Numbered from the stretch's first letter, positions 19,583 to 28,434 are shown. The stretch is 64,000 bases of DNA from Phytohabitans houttuyneae (GCF_011764425.1 NZ_BLPF01000004.1:942001-1006000), one strand, 5' to 3'. Notes: generated by a model not told the origin, from the sequence alone. Translations and numbers: made by a program.

Positions 19583-20833
19583 GTGGATGCCCTGACTCGA
19601 CGGCGATTTCTCCTCGCCTCCGGCGTCGCCGGAGCCGGTGCGCTGGCCACCGGCTCGCTGGCGCTGGGCTTCTACGAGCTGCTGCACAAGTCGACCGGTG
19701 CGCCGCCGGAGCAGGCCGAGCCGACGCTTGTCGTCGTCACGCTGTATGGCGGCAACGACGGCCTGAACACCGTCGTCCCGTACGCGGACCCCGCCTACCA
19801 CTCGGCCCGCCCCGAGCTGGCGTACGCCCCCGAGCAGGTGCTCCACCTCAACGACGCGCTGGGGCTCAACCCCGCGATGCCGGGGATGAAGCGGCTGTGG
19901 GACGAAAAGCGCCTCGCCGTCGTGCTGGGCGTCGGCTACCCCAAGCCCGACCGCAGCCACTTCCGGTCCATGGACATCTGGCAGTCGGCCTCTCCCGCGG
20001 GCCCCGTCTCCACGGGCTGGATCGGGCGGTGGCTGGACGGCACGAAGGCACCGGTCGAGGCGGCGGTGAGCTTCGAGCCGGTGCTGCCGCCGCTGCTTGT
20101 CGGCCGGACGCGGGTTGGCGCCTGCGTCAGCTACCGCGGGCTGAGCGTGCCGTCGTGGATCAGCCCGGACGTGGTCACGGCGCTGGGACAGGGCCAGGCC
20201 GGCGAGCCGCCGATGCAGGCCAGGGCCGCCGCGGCGTACGCCGACCTGGTCAGCATGGAAAAGGTCGTCCGCGAGGCCGGAACCGTCACGCACACACCGG
20301 GCGAGGGTGAGACGCCGGACCTGCCGGCGACCGGCACCGGGGGCGACAGCGCGCTCGCGGCGCAGCTCGCCCTGGTCACGCGGTGTGTCGAGGCGGGGGT
20401 ACCGACCCGGGTGTACTCGGTGAGCCTCGGCGGATTCGACACCCACGCGGCCGAGCGGGTGGGGCAGGAGTACCTGCTCAAGCAGCTCGACGGTGCGCTG
20501 ACCGACTTCGTGACCCGGATGGCGCGCACCGAGGCCGGAAAGCGCGTGGTCGTGGTCGTGTACAGCGAGTTCGGCCGGCGGGTGCGGGCCAACGCCTCCG
20601 ACGGCACCGACCACGGCACGGCCGGTCCCGTCTTCGTGCTCGGCGCGGGCGTCGCGGGCGGCCTCTACGGCGAGCAGCCCAGCCTGACCGACCTTGACGA
20701 CGGCGACCTCAAGGCGACGCTCGACTTCCGCGAGGTCTTCGGCACGGTCCTCGACTCGGTGCTTCAGGCCGACCCCGCGAAGTACATCGACGGGTACCAG
20801 GGCATCTCGCTGCCGTTCATCCCGCCCGCTTAA
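19583..20833 (+). CDS. DUF1501 domain-containing protein, Tat-exported
   Basis: A 416-aa protein beginning at GTG 19583. The N terminus DALTRRRFLLASGVAGAGAL is a twin-arginine signal (RRRFLL) followed by a hydrophobic stretch, so it is probably exported folded. The body has LVVVTLYGGNDGLNTVVPY, RSHFRSMDIWQSA, YSVSLGGFDTHA, VVVYSEFGRRV and TDHGTAGPVFVLG, the sulfatase-like pattern of DUF1501 with conserved acidic and His residues that suggest metal binding. The function is unknown; its partner is the adjoining DUF1800 protein. Its 3' end overlaps the converging oxidoreductase gene by 17 bp. Confidence 0.88.
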   Translation: MDALTRRRFLLASGVAGAGALATGSLALGFYELLHKSTGAPPEQAEPTLVVVTLYGGNDGLNTVVPYADPAYHSARPELAYAPEQVLHLNDALGLNPAMPGMKRLWDEKRLAVVLGVGYPKPDRSHFRSMDIWQSASPAGPVSTGWIGRWLDGTKAPVEAAVSFEPVLPPLLVGRTRVGACVSYRGLSVPSWISPDVVTALGQGQAGEPPMQARAAAAYADLVSMEKVVREAGTVTHTPGEGETPDLPATGTGGDSALAAQLALVTRCVEAGVPTRVYSVSLGGFDTHAAERVGQEYLLKQLDGALTDFVTRMARTEAGKRVVVVVYSEFGRRVRANASDGTDHGTAGPVFVLGAGVAGGLYGEQPSLTDLDDGDLKATLDFREVFGTVLDSVLQADPAKYIDGYQGISLPFIPPA

Positions 20834-21683
20834 CGCTTTCCAGGTGCTCCGCCAGGCTGGTGGCCGGGTGCCCGGTGAGGGTCGGCACCGCAGTGGTGAC
20901 ACCGTCGAGCTCGCCCGCGGCGATCGCCGTGTACGTGCTCACCCACGCGTCCACCTGCCAGGCCGGCGCACCGTACTTCGCCCGTGACGCGTACGCCTCG
21001 TTGAGCGACTCGTCCTGGTAGCTGACCTTGTCTCCGGTGACCTCGGCGATCGTCGCCGCGACCTCGCGCAGCGTCAGGGCGGCCGGGCCGGTCAGGTCGT
21101 ACCTCGCGTTGACGTGCTTGTCCGGCTCGCGCAGCACCGCCACCGCCACGTCGGCGATGTCGTCCTGCGTGACCGCCGCGACGCGCCCCTCGCCGGCCGG
21201 ACCGCGCAGCACGCCGTCGTCGCCGACCATGAGCGGAAAGAAGTCGATGTAGAGGTTGTCGCGCAGGATCGTGGCATTCAGGCCGCTCGCGGCGATGTGC
21301 TCCTCGGTGGCCCAGTGGTCGCGGGCGAGCGTGAACGTGGCGTCCGGCGCGGCGCCGAAGAACGACGTGTACACAAGGTGCGTGACGCCCGCCGCGGCCG
21401 CCGCGTCGATGAACGTGCGGTGTGCCTCGACCCGCCCCGGCTCCTCGGCGCCGGAGACCATGAAGAGCGTCGTGACGCCCTCGAGAGCGGCCCGTGCGGC
21501 GGCGCCGTCCGAGTAGTCGGCGCGGACCGCCTCGGCGCCCGGCAGGCTCGGCGCGCGGTCGGGATCGCGGACGACGAGGCGCTGGGCCAGGCCGGCGGCG
21601 GAGAGCCGATCGGCGACCCGGCGGCCCAGGCGGCCGGTCGAGCCGGTTACGGCGAGTGCAGGTGAGGATGCGGAACGCGTCAC
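20817..21683 (-). CDS. NAD(P)-binding oxidoreductase, NmrA/QorB-like
   Basis: A 288-aa atypical short-chain dehydrogenase. The dinucleotide loop ALAVTGSTGRLGRRVADRL is at residues 9-27, and RLVVRDPDRAPSLPG supports NADP binding. The pattern THLVYTSFFGAAPDATFTLA with ATILRDNLYIDFF is typical of the QorB/NmrA-like group, which includes quinone reductases and redox-sensing regulators. The start GTG at 21683 is the best fit to the family; the GGAAGGA upstream is about 10 nt away. It is divergent from the MHS transporter. The substrate is unknown. Confidence 0.85.
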   Translation of the reverse strand: MTRSASSPALAVTGSTGRLGRRVADRLSAAGLAQRLVVRDPDRAPSLPGAEAVRADYSDGAAARAALEGVTTLFMVSGAEEPGRVEAHRTFIDAAAAAGVTHLVYTSFFGAAPDATFTLARDHWATEEHIAASGLNATILRDNLYIDFFPLMVGDDGVLRGPAGEGRVAAVTQDDIADVAVAVLREPDKHVNARYDLTGPAALTLREVAATIAEVTGDKVSYQDESLNEAYASRAKYGAPAWQVDAWVSTYTAIAAGELDGVTTAVPTLTGHPATSLAEHLESVKRAG

Positions 21684-21836
21684 CCTGACATCGTCCTTCC
21701 CACGATCAGCAACACGCCCGCGAAACCAACACGGGCGGCGTTAAACCTGGCACGCTGTACCCTGCCGCGAAACCCCCGTCCCAGAAACCCGCCGTTGCGT
21801 ATCCCACCCGTCCCATCTCCGCCGGAGCGCCCAGAT

Positions 21837-23228
21837 TTGACCAGGCCGACTTCCGCCGTATCGCCCGAGGGCGGTGCTGAGCTGCGCCGAGTGGTCGCGG
21901 CGTCCCTGGTGGGGACCGCCCTGGAATGGTACGACTTCTTCATTTACGGCCTCGCCGCGGCTCTTGTCCTCGGTGACCTGTTCTTCCCCAACGCATCCGA
22001 GCCGGTGCAGATCCTGGCCTCGTTCGCGACCTTCGGGGTTGCCTTCATCTTCCGGCCACTGGGCGGGTTCTTCTTCGGCCGCCTCGGCGACCGGATCGGC
22101 CGCCGCTCGACCCTGGTGATGACGACGCTTCTGATGGGCTTCGCCACCGGGATCGTCGGGCTCCTGCCGACGTACGAGACGGCCGGCGTGCTCGCCCCGA
22201 TCCTGCTGGTCACCGCCCGAATCTGCCAGGGCCTGGGCGCGGGCGCGGAGTTCGGCGGGGCGTCAACGCTGCTGGCCGAGCACGCGCCCCGCGGCCGCCG
22301 CGCCTACTACGCCTCCTTCGTGCAGACCGGCGTGCAGCTGGGGCTGCTCACCGGCACGGTGGCGTTCTTGCTGGTGCAGCTGCTCGGCACCGACGCCGTG
22401 CGGGAGTGGGGCTGGCGGCTGCCGTTCCTGGCCAGCTTCGTGCTCATCTTCGTCTCGCTGTACGTGCGGCTGCGGGTCGCCGAGTCGCCGGTCTTCCTGG
22501 CGATGGAGCGCGACCGCACGATCGTCCCCTCGCCGGTGCTGACCACGTTGCGGCGCTACCCGCGCAGCTTCCTGGTCGGGGTGGGAGCGCACGTCTGCGA
22601 CACCGCCGTCGTGTACGTCTACGGCACATTCATGATCACGTACCTGGTCAACGAGGAGAAGCAGAGCCGGGCGGTCGCGCTCACCGGAGTGATCCTGTTC
22701 AGCCTTGTCGTGATCGCCCTCCAGCCGGTGTACGGCGCACTCGCCGACCGCATCGGCCGCCGCCCGCTCAACCTTTTCAGCGTGGTGTTCACGGCAGTCT
22801 TCGCGGTGCCGCTCTTCCTGCTGGTGGACACCGGCGAGCCGGTGGTGATCTGGCTGGCGATGGTGACCGCGATGGCGCTCGGCTTCGCACCGATGATCGC
22901 GGTGCAGCCGATCTTCTACGCCGAGCTGTTCGGCGCCGGCGTCCGGTACACCGGCTTCGCCGCCTCCCGCGAGGTCGGCGCCGTCGTCTCCGGCTTCTCC
23001 CCACTGGTGGCCGCCGCACTGCTGCGCGCCGGCGGCGGGTCGCCGTGGCTTGTCGCCGGCTGGATCATCCTGACCGCGCTGGTCTCGCTGGTCGCCTTCC
23101 TCTTCTCCCGGGAGACCCGCGACATCGACATCGCCGCCCCGACGGTCGGCTCACCCCGCCCGCAGCTCCCCGCGCGCCCCGGTCCGCCGGCGCCGGCGGG
23201 CGTGCCGCATCGGGCCGGCGCTCACTGA
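21837..23228 (+). CDS. MHS-type MFS transporter (metabolite:proton symporter)
   Basis: About 463 aa with 12 membrane helices. VGTALEWYDFFIYGLAAALV in helix 1 and RPLGGFFFGRLGDRIGRRST after helix 2 are signatures of the metabolite:H+ symporter branch (ProP, ShiA, KgtP relatives); ICQGLGAGAEFGGASTLLAE is the helix 4-5 signature. The second-half loop ALADRIGRRPLN repeats the MFS motif. The substrate is unknown; the group takes up small organic acids or osmolytes. The start is uncertain: TTG 21837 has GGAG about 10 nt upstream, while TTG 21795 would add 14 residues without a ribosome site. Confidence 0.87.
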   Translation: MTRPTSAVSPEGGAELRRVVAASLVGTALEWYDFFIYGLAAALVLGDLFFPNASEPVQILASFATFGVAFIFRPLGGFFFGRLGDRIGRRSTLVMTTLLMGFATGIVGLLPTYETAGVLAPILLVTARICQGLGAGAEFGGASTLLAEHAPRGRRAYYASFVQTGVQLGLLTGTVAFLLVQLLGTDAVREWGWRLPFLASFVLIFVSLYVRLRVAESPVFLAMERDRTIVPSPVLTTLRRYPRSFLVGVGAHVCDTAVVYVYGTFMITYLVNEEKQSRAVALTGVILFSLVVIALQPVYGALADRIGRRPLNLFSVVFTAVFAVPLFLLVDTGEPVVIWLAMVTAMALGFAPMIAVQPIFYAELFGAGVRYTGFAASREVGAVVSGFSPLVAAALLRAGGGSPWLVAGWIILTALVSLVAFLFSRETRDIDIAAPTVGSPRPQLPARPGPPAPAGVPHRAGAH

Positions 23229-23292
23229 CGACCCCAGGGTGATCTTCGTCTCGGCGCGTGCCCGGGTCGCCGCGCGGTGGATATGGTCGTGA

Positions 23293-23392
23293 GCGCGAAG
23301 GGGAGTAGCTCCCAATGTCGTGGTCGACATACTGGTGCGCGTTTCGTGTGCCCGGCCACGCGGCCCCACAAAGGGCGGGCGAGACCTTCGAC
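23293..23392 (+). promoter_or_regulatory. yybP-ykoY (manganese) riboswitch
   Basis: The leader of the Gdt1-family gene holds the two conserved ends of the yybP-ykoY motif: GCGAAGGGGAGTAGCTCCCA at the 5' side and GGGCGAGACCTTCGACTT at the 3' side. GAAGG and CCTTC close the base stem. The class senses Mn2+ and often controls Mn exporters of exactly this family. About 64 nt separate it from the start codon. How expression is switched cannot be told by eye; control of translation is likely in actinobacteria. Confidence 0.85.
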
Positions 23393-23456
23393 TTGGCTGT
23401 CAAGCCGGGTCGAGGTCGCTCATGCCCGGTCCCGGCTCTGTTCCGGGAAGGGCGTT

Positions 23457-24044
23457 GTGGAAGGTTTCCTGGCCGCTCTGGCGGTGAGTTTCGGGGTCAT
23501 TTTCGTCGCCGAGCTGGGCGACAAATCGCAGCTGATGGCATTGACCTTCGCCACCCGCTTCCGGCCGTGGCCGGTGCTGCTCGGCATCACCATCGCCACG
23601 ACCGTCGTGCACGCGGTATCGGTGGGCGTCGGCTACGGGCTGGGCGCCGCCTTGCCGACCGGGTGGATCGCGCTCGCGGCGGGCGTGGCGTTTCTCGCGT
23701 TCGGGGCGTGGACGCTGCGCGGTGACAGCCTCACCGACGACGAGAAGGCCAAGGCGGAACGGACCAAGCGGTCGGCGATCGTCGCGGTGTCGGTGGCGTT
23801 CTTCCTGGCGGAGCTGGGCGACAAGACGATGCTGGCGACGATCACGCTGGCCACCCAGCACGGCTGGCTCGGCACGTGGATCGGCTCGACGATCGGCATG
23901 GTCGCCGCCGACGCCCTGGCCATCCTCGCCGGCCGCATGCTTGGCCGCCGCCTGCCCGAGAAGGCCATCAGGTACGGCGCGTCCGCGCTCTTCGCCATCT
24001 TCGGCATCTGGCTCGTCGTGGACGCCATCGCCCAACTCACCTGA
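23457..24044 (+). CDS. TMEM165/Gdt1 family (UPF0016) manganese exporter
   Basis: A 195-aa membrane protein with six helices in two repeats. Each repeat has the family motif E-x-G-D-K-(S/T): FVAELGDKSQLMALTFATRF in the first half and FLAELGDKTMLATITLATQH in the second. Start GTG 23457 lies just after GGGAAGGG. Bacterial members (MneA, Mnx) export Mn2+ (some move Ca2+). The yybP-ykoY riboswitch in its leader supports manganese as the substrate and Mn-induced expression. Confidence 0.92.
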   Translation: MEGFLAALAVSFGVIFVAELGDKSQLMALTFATRFRPWPVLLGITIATTVVHAVSVGVGYGLGAALPTGWIALAAGVAFLAFGAWTLRGDSLTDDEKAKAERTKRSAIVAVSVAFFLAELGDKTMLATITLATQHGWLGTWIGSTIGMVAADALAILAGRMLGRRLPEKAIRYGASALFAIFGIWLVVDAIAQLT

Positions 24045-24126
24045 CCCGCGTCACAACCTTCGGAGTCCGCGCCGTCTCAAACAGATCGGGCCGCCGGCGC
24101 CAGCCCGCATGGCCCGCCGCAAAACA

Positions 24127-24173
24127 GATCGTGGTACCGATTCGCCTCCAGAGGGCCGACCCATACCACGATC
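24127..24173. repeat. Inverted repeat related to the nested hairpin
   Basis: Arms GATCGTGGTA (24127-24136) and TACCACGATC (24164-24173) pair perfectly over 10 bp with a 27-nt loop. The arm GATCGTGG is the same as the outer arm of the nested hairpin elements, but the inside is unrelated. Confidence 0.6.
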
Positions 24174-24407
24174 GTCCCGCACGAAAGCCGCGCGCCCAGC
24201 GCAAGCTCTGCGCCCGAAGCCCGTCTGCCTGGCACCTTCCCCATCAGCTGGCGGAAGAGCAGTCCCCCTCGAGGAAGAGCTTTGGGGTCGAGGTGGGCCG
24301 AATCCGTCTACACCGAGCGGGGCGGTCTGGGCGATCGCGAGGACGGTGGACAACGGTTTAGACCACACTGGCTCCTTGATCGGCGTCGACAAAGGTCTTC
24401 GCATAGC

Positions 24408-24477
24408 AGATCGTGGTCGTTTGCTGCCCCTGTAGGGGCTGTTGAGTCCCTGTAGGGGCAGTAGACGTCCACGATCT
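24408..24477 (+). repeat. Nested hairpin repeat, copy B with duplicated tip
   Basis: Same outer arms as copy A (AGATCGTGG and CCACGATCT), but 70 nt long because a 20-nt unit ending in CCCTGTAGGGGC is present twice. The two tips can each form a small hairpin. The flanking DNA (about 24320-24565) also matches copy A's surroundings. Confidence 0.8.
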
Positions 24478-24507
24478 CAACGGGACCCGGGGTTGAGCTT
24501 GCCCAGC

Positions 24508-24565
24508 GCGGAGGGTGAGGCCGCGGGAGCAACGGTCTGGACCACCGCGGACATCGCGGTAGCCC
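24508..24565 (+). repeat. Dispersed core repeat, copy 4
   Basis: Full copy: GCGGAGGGTGAGGCCGCGGG, AGCAACGGTCTGGACCACCG, then CGGACATCGCGGTAGCCC. Its second half folds as ACCGCG-gacat-CGCGGT, a stem different in sequence from copies 3 and 5 but equally paired. Confidence 0.85.
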
Positions 24566-24625
24566 AAGTCCTTTTGAATCCGGTGATCAGGCGGGGGCGC
24601 CGGTAGCGACGGCCGCGAGTGGGCG

Positions 24626-26995
24626 CTACGAGAGTGAGGCGCGGAGGGCGACCGGGGTGGACAGGTAGTCGAGGATGCCCTCGGGCGGGCAGGGGCGCGC
24701 GAAGTGGTACCCCTGGGCGAGCGGGCACCCGAGCTCGCGCAGCAGCGCCGCCTGGCGTGCGGTCTCGACGCCCTCGGCCACCGTGGGGACGCCGAGGCTT
24801 GAGCCGAGGCCGAGGATGGCGCCGACGAAGCGCTCGCCGCGTTCGCCGGGGGAGTCGAGCGTCGCGGTGAAGGTGTGGTCGATCTTCAGGATGTCGATGG
24901 GCAGGCGCTGCAGGTAGGCCAGGGACGAGTAGCCCGTGCCGAAGTCGTCGACCGCGATGCGCACGCCCTGCTCGCGCAGCGCGGTCAGCGCGTGCTGGGC
25001 CAGCTCGCCGGCGGCACCGGCGGCCTCGACCAGGACGGTCTCGGTGATCTCGATGATGAGGGCGGCGGGCGGCAGCGAGCGGTCGGCGAGGATCGTGAGG
25101 ACGTCGGTGGCGAAGCTGGGGGAGGAGAGCTGCCGGGCGGATACGTTCACGCTAACGGCGACGTCGTGGCGCGCGTGCCACGTGCTCGCCTGCGCGGTCG
25201 CGTCGCGCAGCACCTTGCAGCCGACGTCGACCACCAGCCCGATCTCCTCGGCCACCGCGATGAACTGGCTCGGCGGCACGTTTCGCCCGTCGGCCGTGCG
25301 CCACCGCAGCAGGGCCTCCAGCGCGACGGGCTGGCCCGAGCGGATGTCGACGATCGGCTGGTACAGCACGGTGAGCGCGTCGGCGGCGAGCGCGGCGCGC
25401 AGGCTCGCGGCCAGCTCGGCGTGGCGCAGGCGGGCCTCGCGCATGCGCGGGCTGAACTCCACGACCTGGTTTTTGCCGGCCTCCTTGGCCGCGTAGAGCG
25501 CGAGGTCGGCGTCGCGCAGCGCCTCGGCGGGCTCGGTGCGCTCGGGGTTGAGGATCAGCAGGCCGCCGCTGGCGGCCAGCATGACCTGGCGCTCGGCGAG
25601 GGGGTACAGCTCGCGGACGGTCTCGATGACCCGCGCGGCGACCTGCCTGCAACGGTCGGCGGGGCTGTCGGTGAGCAGCACCGCGAACTCGTCGCCGCCC
25701 AGCCGCGCCACCGTGTCGGCACCGTCGGCGGCCACCCGCAGCCGCTCCGCGACCCGGACCAGCAGCTCGTCGCCGGTGGGGTGGCCGAGCGTGTCGTTGA
25801 CGTCCTTGAAGCCGTCGAGGTCGATGAGGAGCAGGCCGCCGGGGGCGCGGCCGGATTCGTGCAGGTGCCGCTCCAGCCGCTCCGCGAGCACCGCGCGGTT
25901 GGCGAGGCCGGTGAGGGGGTCGTGCAGGGCGCGGTGGGCCAGCTCCTGCTGCAGCGACTGCTGCTCGTCCAGCGCTTGCTGGAGCGCGGTGGCCTGCATC
26001 ATGAGGGCGGCCGACTGCACGTTCATCGCGCGGGCGCGGCGCATGGCGAGGCGGGCGAAGTTGCCCAGTCGCACGACGAGCAGCACCAGCAGCGCACAGG
26101 TGAGCGCGGCGGCGCCGATCAGGGCGGGCACGGTCTGGTCCGGGATGAGGTTGGAGGTGATCAGGCCGACCACCGGCACGACGGGAGCCAGTAGGGCAAC
26201 CACGACGAACGTGACGAACCGGACGCGAGGCAGCACGTCCTCGGTGCCGCCGTCGGGCCGGCGGTAGCCCCGCCCGTACGACGGGTGGAGCGCGGCGGCC
26301 GCGATCAGCACGCCGCAGAGCTGCCAGGCGGTGAAGACAAGCCCGCCCGGCTGGAAGCCGTCCAGCGCGTGGGCGCCCACCCGGACGATCGAGGCGAGGT
26401 CGGCGGCGAGCACCACGCTGGCGCCGACGGCGAGCAGCAGCATGCTCGGCGTACGCGAGGACGGGCTGGAGACGATCCGGACGGAAAGGGTGAGCAGCAG
26501 CAGGTCGAGCGCGCCGAAGCAGATGACGACACCGGCGAACTCCGCATTCGGCGGGGTGTCGCTGAGCCACGGCTCGATCATGAACGCCCACGCCACGATC
26601 GCCAGGCCGGCCGCGACGATCCCGGCGTCCAGGAAGTTTTGGTCGGTGGGCTGGGCGCGGCGGGCGCCGAGCAGCAGGATCAGGCCGAGCACGAAGAGCG
26701 CGGAGCGGGCGGCCAGCGCGATCGGCCAGGCCGCGTCGGAGAGGTCGTCGCCGGGCACGAGGTGCAGTGCGGCGCTGGCGAGGCCGAGGCCGCAGCTGGC
26801 CAGCAGCACCCACCAGCCGGAACGGTGCAGCGCCTCCCGGCTCGTCAGCGCGAAGGTCGCCACGCCGACGGTGACAAGCTGCGTCACGATCCAGATCGGG
26901 GCGGCGACGGCATCCGGGAGGGGCCAAGCCACGAGGGCCAGCGTCAGTCCGCCGGCCAGAACGATCAGCCACGCGCGGCGCGGCGCACCGATCAC
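24626..26995 (-). CDS. Membrane GGDEF-EAL protein (c-di-GMP synthase/phosphodiesterase)
   Basis: A 789-aa protein. Residues 1-310 contain about nine membrane helices with no known sensor domain. A short coiled linker (about 325-355) leads to the GGDEF domain (about 355-515; GGDEF at 433-437, intact) and the EAL domain (about 540-785; EALLRW with Glu560, VDDFGTGYSSLAYLQRLPID, and AEGVET all present). The inhibitory RxxD site before GGDEF is DGAD, so the Arg is lost. Both catalytic sites look intact, so net activity in c-di-GMP turnover cannot be decided from sequence. It is divergent from the ROK regulator. Confidence 0.92.
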   Translation of the reverse strand: MIGAPRRAWLIVLAGGLTLALVAWPLPDAVAAPIWIVTQLVTVGVATFALTSREALHRSGWWVLLASCGLGLASAALHLVPGDDLSDAAWPIALAARSALFVLGLILLLGARRAQPTDQNFLDAGIVAAGLAIVAWAFMIEPWLSDTPPNAEFAGVVICFGALDLLLLTLSVRIVSSPSSRTPSMLLLAVGASVVLAADLASIVRVGAHALDGFQPGGLVFTAWQLCGVLIAAAALHPSYGRGYRRPDGGTEDVLPRVRFVTFVVVALLAPVVPVVGLITSNLIPDQTVPALIGAAALTCALLVLLVVRLGNFARLAMRRARAMNVQSAALMMQATALQQALDEQQSLQQELAHRALHDPLTGLANRAVLAERLERHLHESGRAPGGLLLIDLDGFKDVNDTLGHPTGDELLVRVAERLRVAADGADTVARLGGDEFAVLLTDSPADRCRQVAARVIETVRELYPLAERQVMLAASGGLLILNPERTEPAEALRDADLALYAAKEAGKNQVVEFSPRMREARLRHAELAASLRAALAADALTVLYQPIVDIRSGQPVALEALLRWRTADGRNVPPSQFIAVAEEIGLVVDVGCKVLRDATAQASTWHARHDVAVSVNVSARQLSSPSFATDVLTILADRSLPPAALIIEITETVLVEAAGAAGELAQHALTALREQGVRIAVDDFGTGYSSLAYLQRLPIDILKIDHTFTATLDSPGERGERFVGAILGLGSSLGVPTVAEGVETARQAALLRELGCPLAQGYHFARPCPPEGILDYLSTPVALRASLS

Positions 26996-27198
26996 GATCT
27001 TCGTCCCATTTCCCCTGGTCGAGTGGAAACCCCCTGGGTGCGGCCAAAACGGCTAGGCAGCGCCGTGAGTCTACTGCTCACCCGAGCGACGTACCTACGG
27101 ACTAATCGGTATTTTCCGCCTCCGCCCGCCGATGTGGCGGCGCTGGTCGGTGGCAATTTACGATCCTGGAAAAGTCCCCTCGGACGAGGTTTCCCAGA

Positions 27199-28434
27199 AT
27201 GTCGAGAGCCCCCAGGACGCCCGCGATCGGGATGGCGCAGGAGCAGATCCACCGGCACAACGTCGGTACGCTGCTGCGCCACGTCCACCTGGGCGGCTCG
27301 ATGTCGCGCGCCGAACTGGCCGAGCGCATGGGGCTCAACCGCAGCACGATCATGGCGCTCACCGCCGAGCTGAGCGCCGCCGGCCTGGTGCGCGAGGAGC
27401 CGCCGACCGGCAGCTTCGGAAGCGCCGGCCGTCCCTCACTCGTCGTGCGGGTCCGGCCCAACTGGGCGTACGTGCTGGCCTTCGACGTCGCCGTCGACCG
27501 GCTCGTGGCCGCGCGGGTCGGGCTGGGCGGCGCGGTGCTGGACCGCCGCGAGGCGGTGCGGGCACGTGCCGGCGCCGACCTCGACCACGTCGTGGAGGTG
27601 CTCGCCCGCTTCGGCCGCCAGCTGCACGAGGCGGCGCCGGCGGACTCGGTTTGCGTGGGGATCGGCGCGTCCTACTGCGGGATGATCCGGCCGGGCGACG
27701 GCATGGTGCGCTTCGGGCCGGACATGGGCTGGGTCGACCAGGCGTTCGGCGCCGAGCTGAGCCGCCGGCTGGGCCTCGGCATCCCTGTGCCGGTCGGCAA
27801 CGAGGCGCACCTCGGCGCACTCGCCGAGCAGCACCGGGGTGCGGGCGTCGGCCTGCAGAACCTGCTCTACCTGCACGGCGACGTCGGCGTGGGCGGCGGC
27901 ATCATCGTCGGCGGCAAGCTGCTCGACGGCGACGGTGGGTACGGCTGCGAGCTCGGGCACATGGTCGTCAACCCGTACAACGGCCGGCCCTGCGGCTGCG
28001 GCTCGCACGGCTGCCTGGAAGCGGAGGTGGGGGAGCGGGCGCTGCTGGACGCCGCCGGACGCCCCGCCGAGACGTGGGGCCGCGACGCGCTGCGGGCCGT
28101 GGTCGACGACGCCGACCGCGGGGACGAGACGGCCCGCGAGGCGCTGCGCCGCATCGGCGACTGGCTCGGCATCGGTGTCGCCAACCTCATCAACCTCTTC
28201 AACCCCGGCATGGTGATCTTCGGCGGCATGCTCCGCGACGTGTACCCGGGCGCCGCGCCCCAGGTGCGCCACCGCATCGCCACCAACGTGCTGCCGGTCG
28301 CCCGCGAGCGGGTGCGGCTGCGCACCTCCGCCCTCGGCGACGACTCCACTCTGGTCGGTGCGGCCGAGCTGGGCTTCGCCGACCTGATGGCCGACCCGCT
28401 CGCCACCCTGGCCGGCACGAAGGCGAGCGCCTGA
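27199..28434 (+). CDS. ROK family transcriptional regulator
   Basis: A 411-aa repressor-like protein. The N-terminal winged HTH (about residues 18-75; MSRAELAERMGLNRSTIMAL) binds DNA. The ROK domain follows with VCVGIGASYCGMI, the sugar-binding VGNEAHLGALAEQ and the zinc motif CGCGSHGCLEAEVG (C-x-C-x4-C). Such regulators usually control sugar uptake or catabolism genes. No sugar operon is next to it, so the effector and targets are unknown. The start ATG 27199 fits the family. Confidence 0.9.
   Translation: MSRAPRTPAIGMAQEQIHRHNVGTLLRHVHLGGSMSRAELAERMGLNRSTIMALTAELSAAGLVREEPPTGSFGSAGRPSLVVRVRPNWAYVLAFDVAVDRLVAARVGLGGAVLDRREAVRARAGADLDHVVEVLARFGRQLHEAAPADSVCVGIGASYCGMIRPGDGMVRFGPDMGWVDQAFGAELSRRLGLGIPVPVGNEAHLGALAEQHRGAGVGLQNLLYLHGDVGVGGGIIVGGKLLDGDGGYGCELGHMVVNPYNGRPCGCGSHGCLEAEVGERALLDAAGRPAETWGRDALRAVVDDADRGDETAREALRRIGDWLGIGVANLINLFNPGMVIFGGMLRDVYPGAAPQVRHRIATNVLPVARERVRLRTSALGDDSTLVGAAELGFADLMADPLATLAGTKASA

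Larger units (their letters stand above)
24045..24625. other. Convergent intergenic zone with repeats
   Basis: About 580 bp between converging genes with no credible coding sequence. It holds a 10-bp inverted repeat at 24127-24173, a 26-nt segment at 24294-24319 that is present inverted at 14161-14186, the nested hairpin copy B and core repeat copy 4. Confidence 0.7.

Noticed and set aside
16420-19650. 1076-aa open frame on the minus strand
   Set aside because: Shadow of three well-supported plus-strand genes; no motif.
24058-24361. Open frames in the convergent gap after the Gdt1 gene
   Set aside because: Short, Arg/Pro/Ser-rich frames with no ribosome site; the zone is better explained by repeats.
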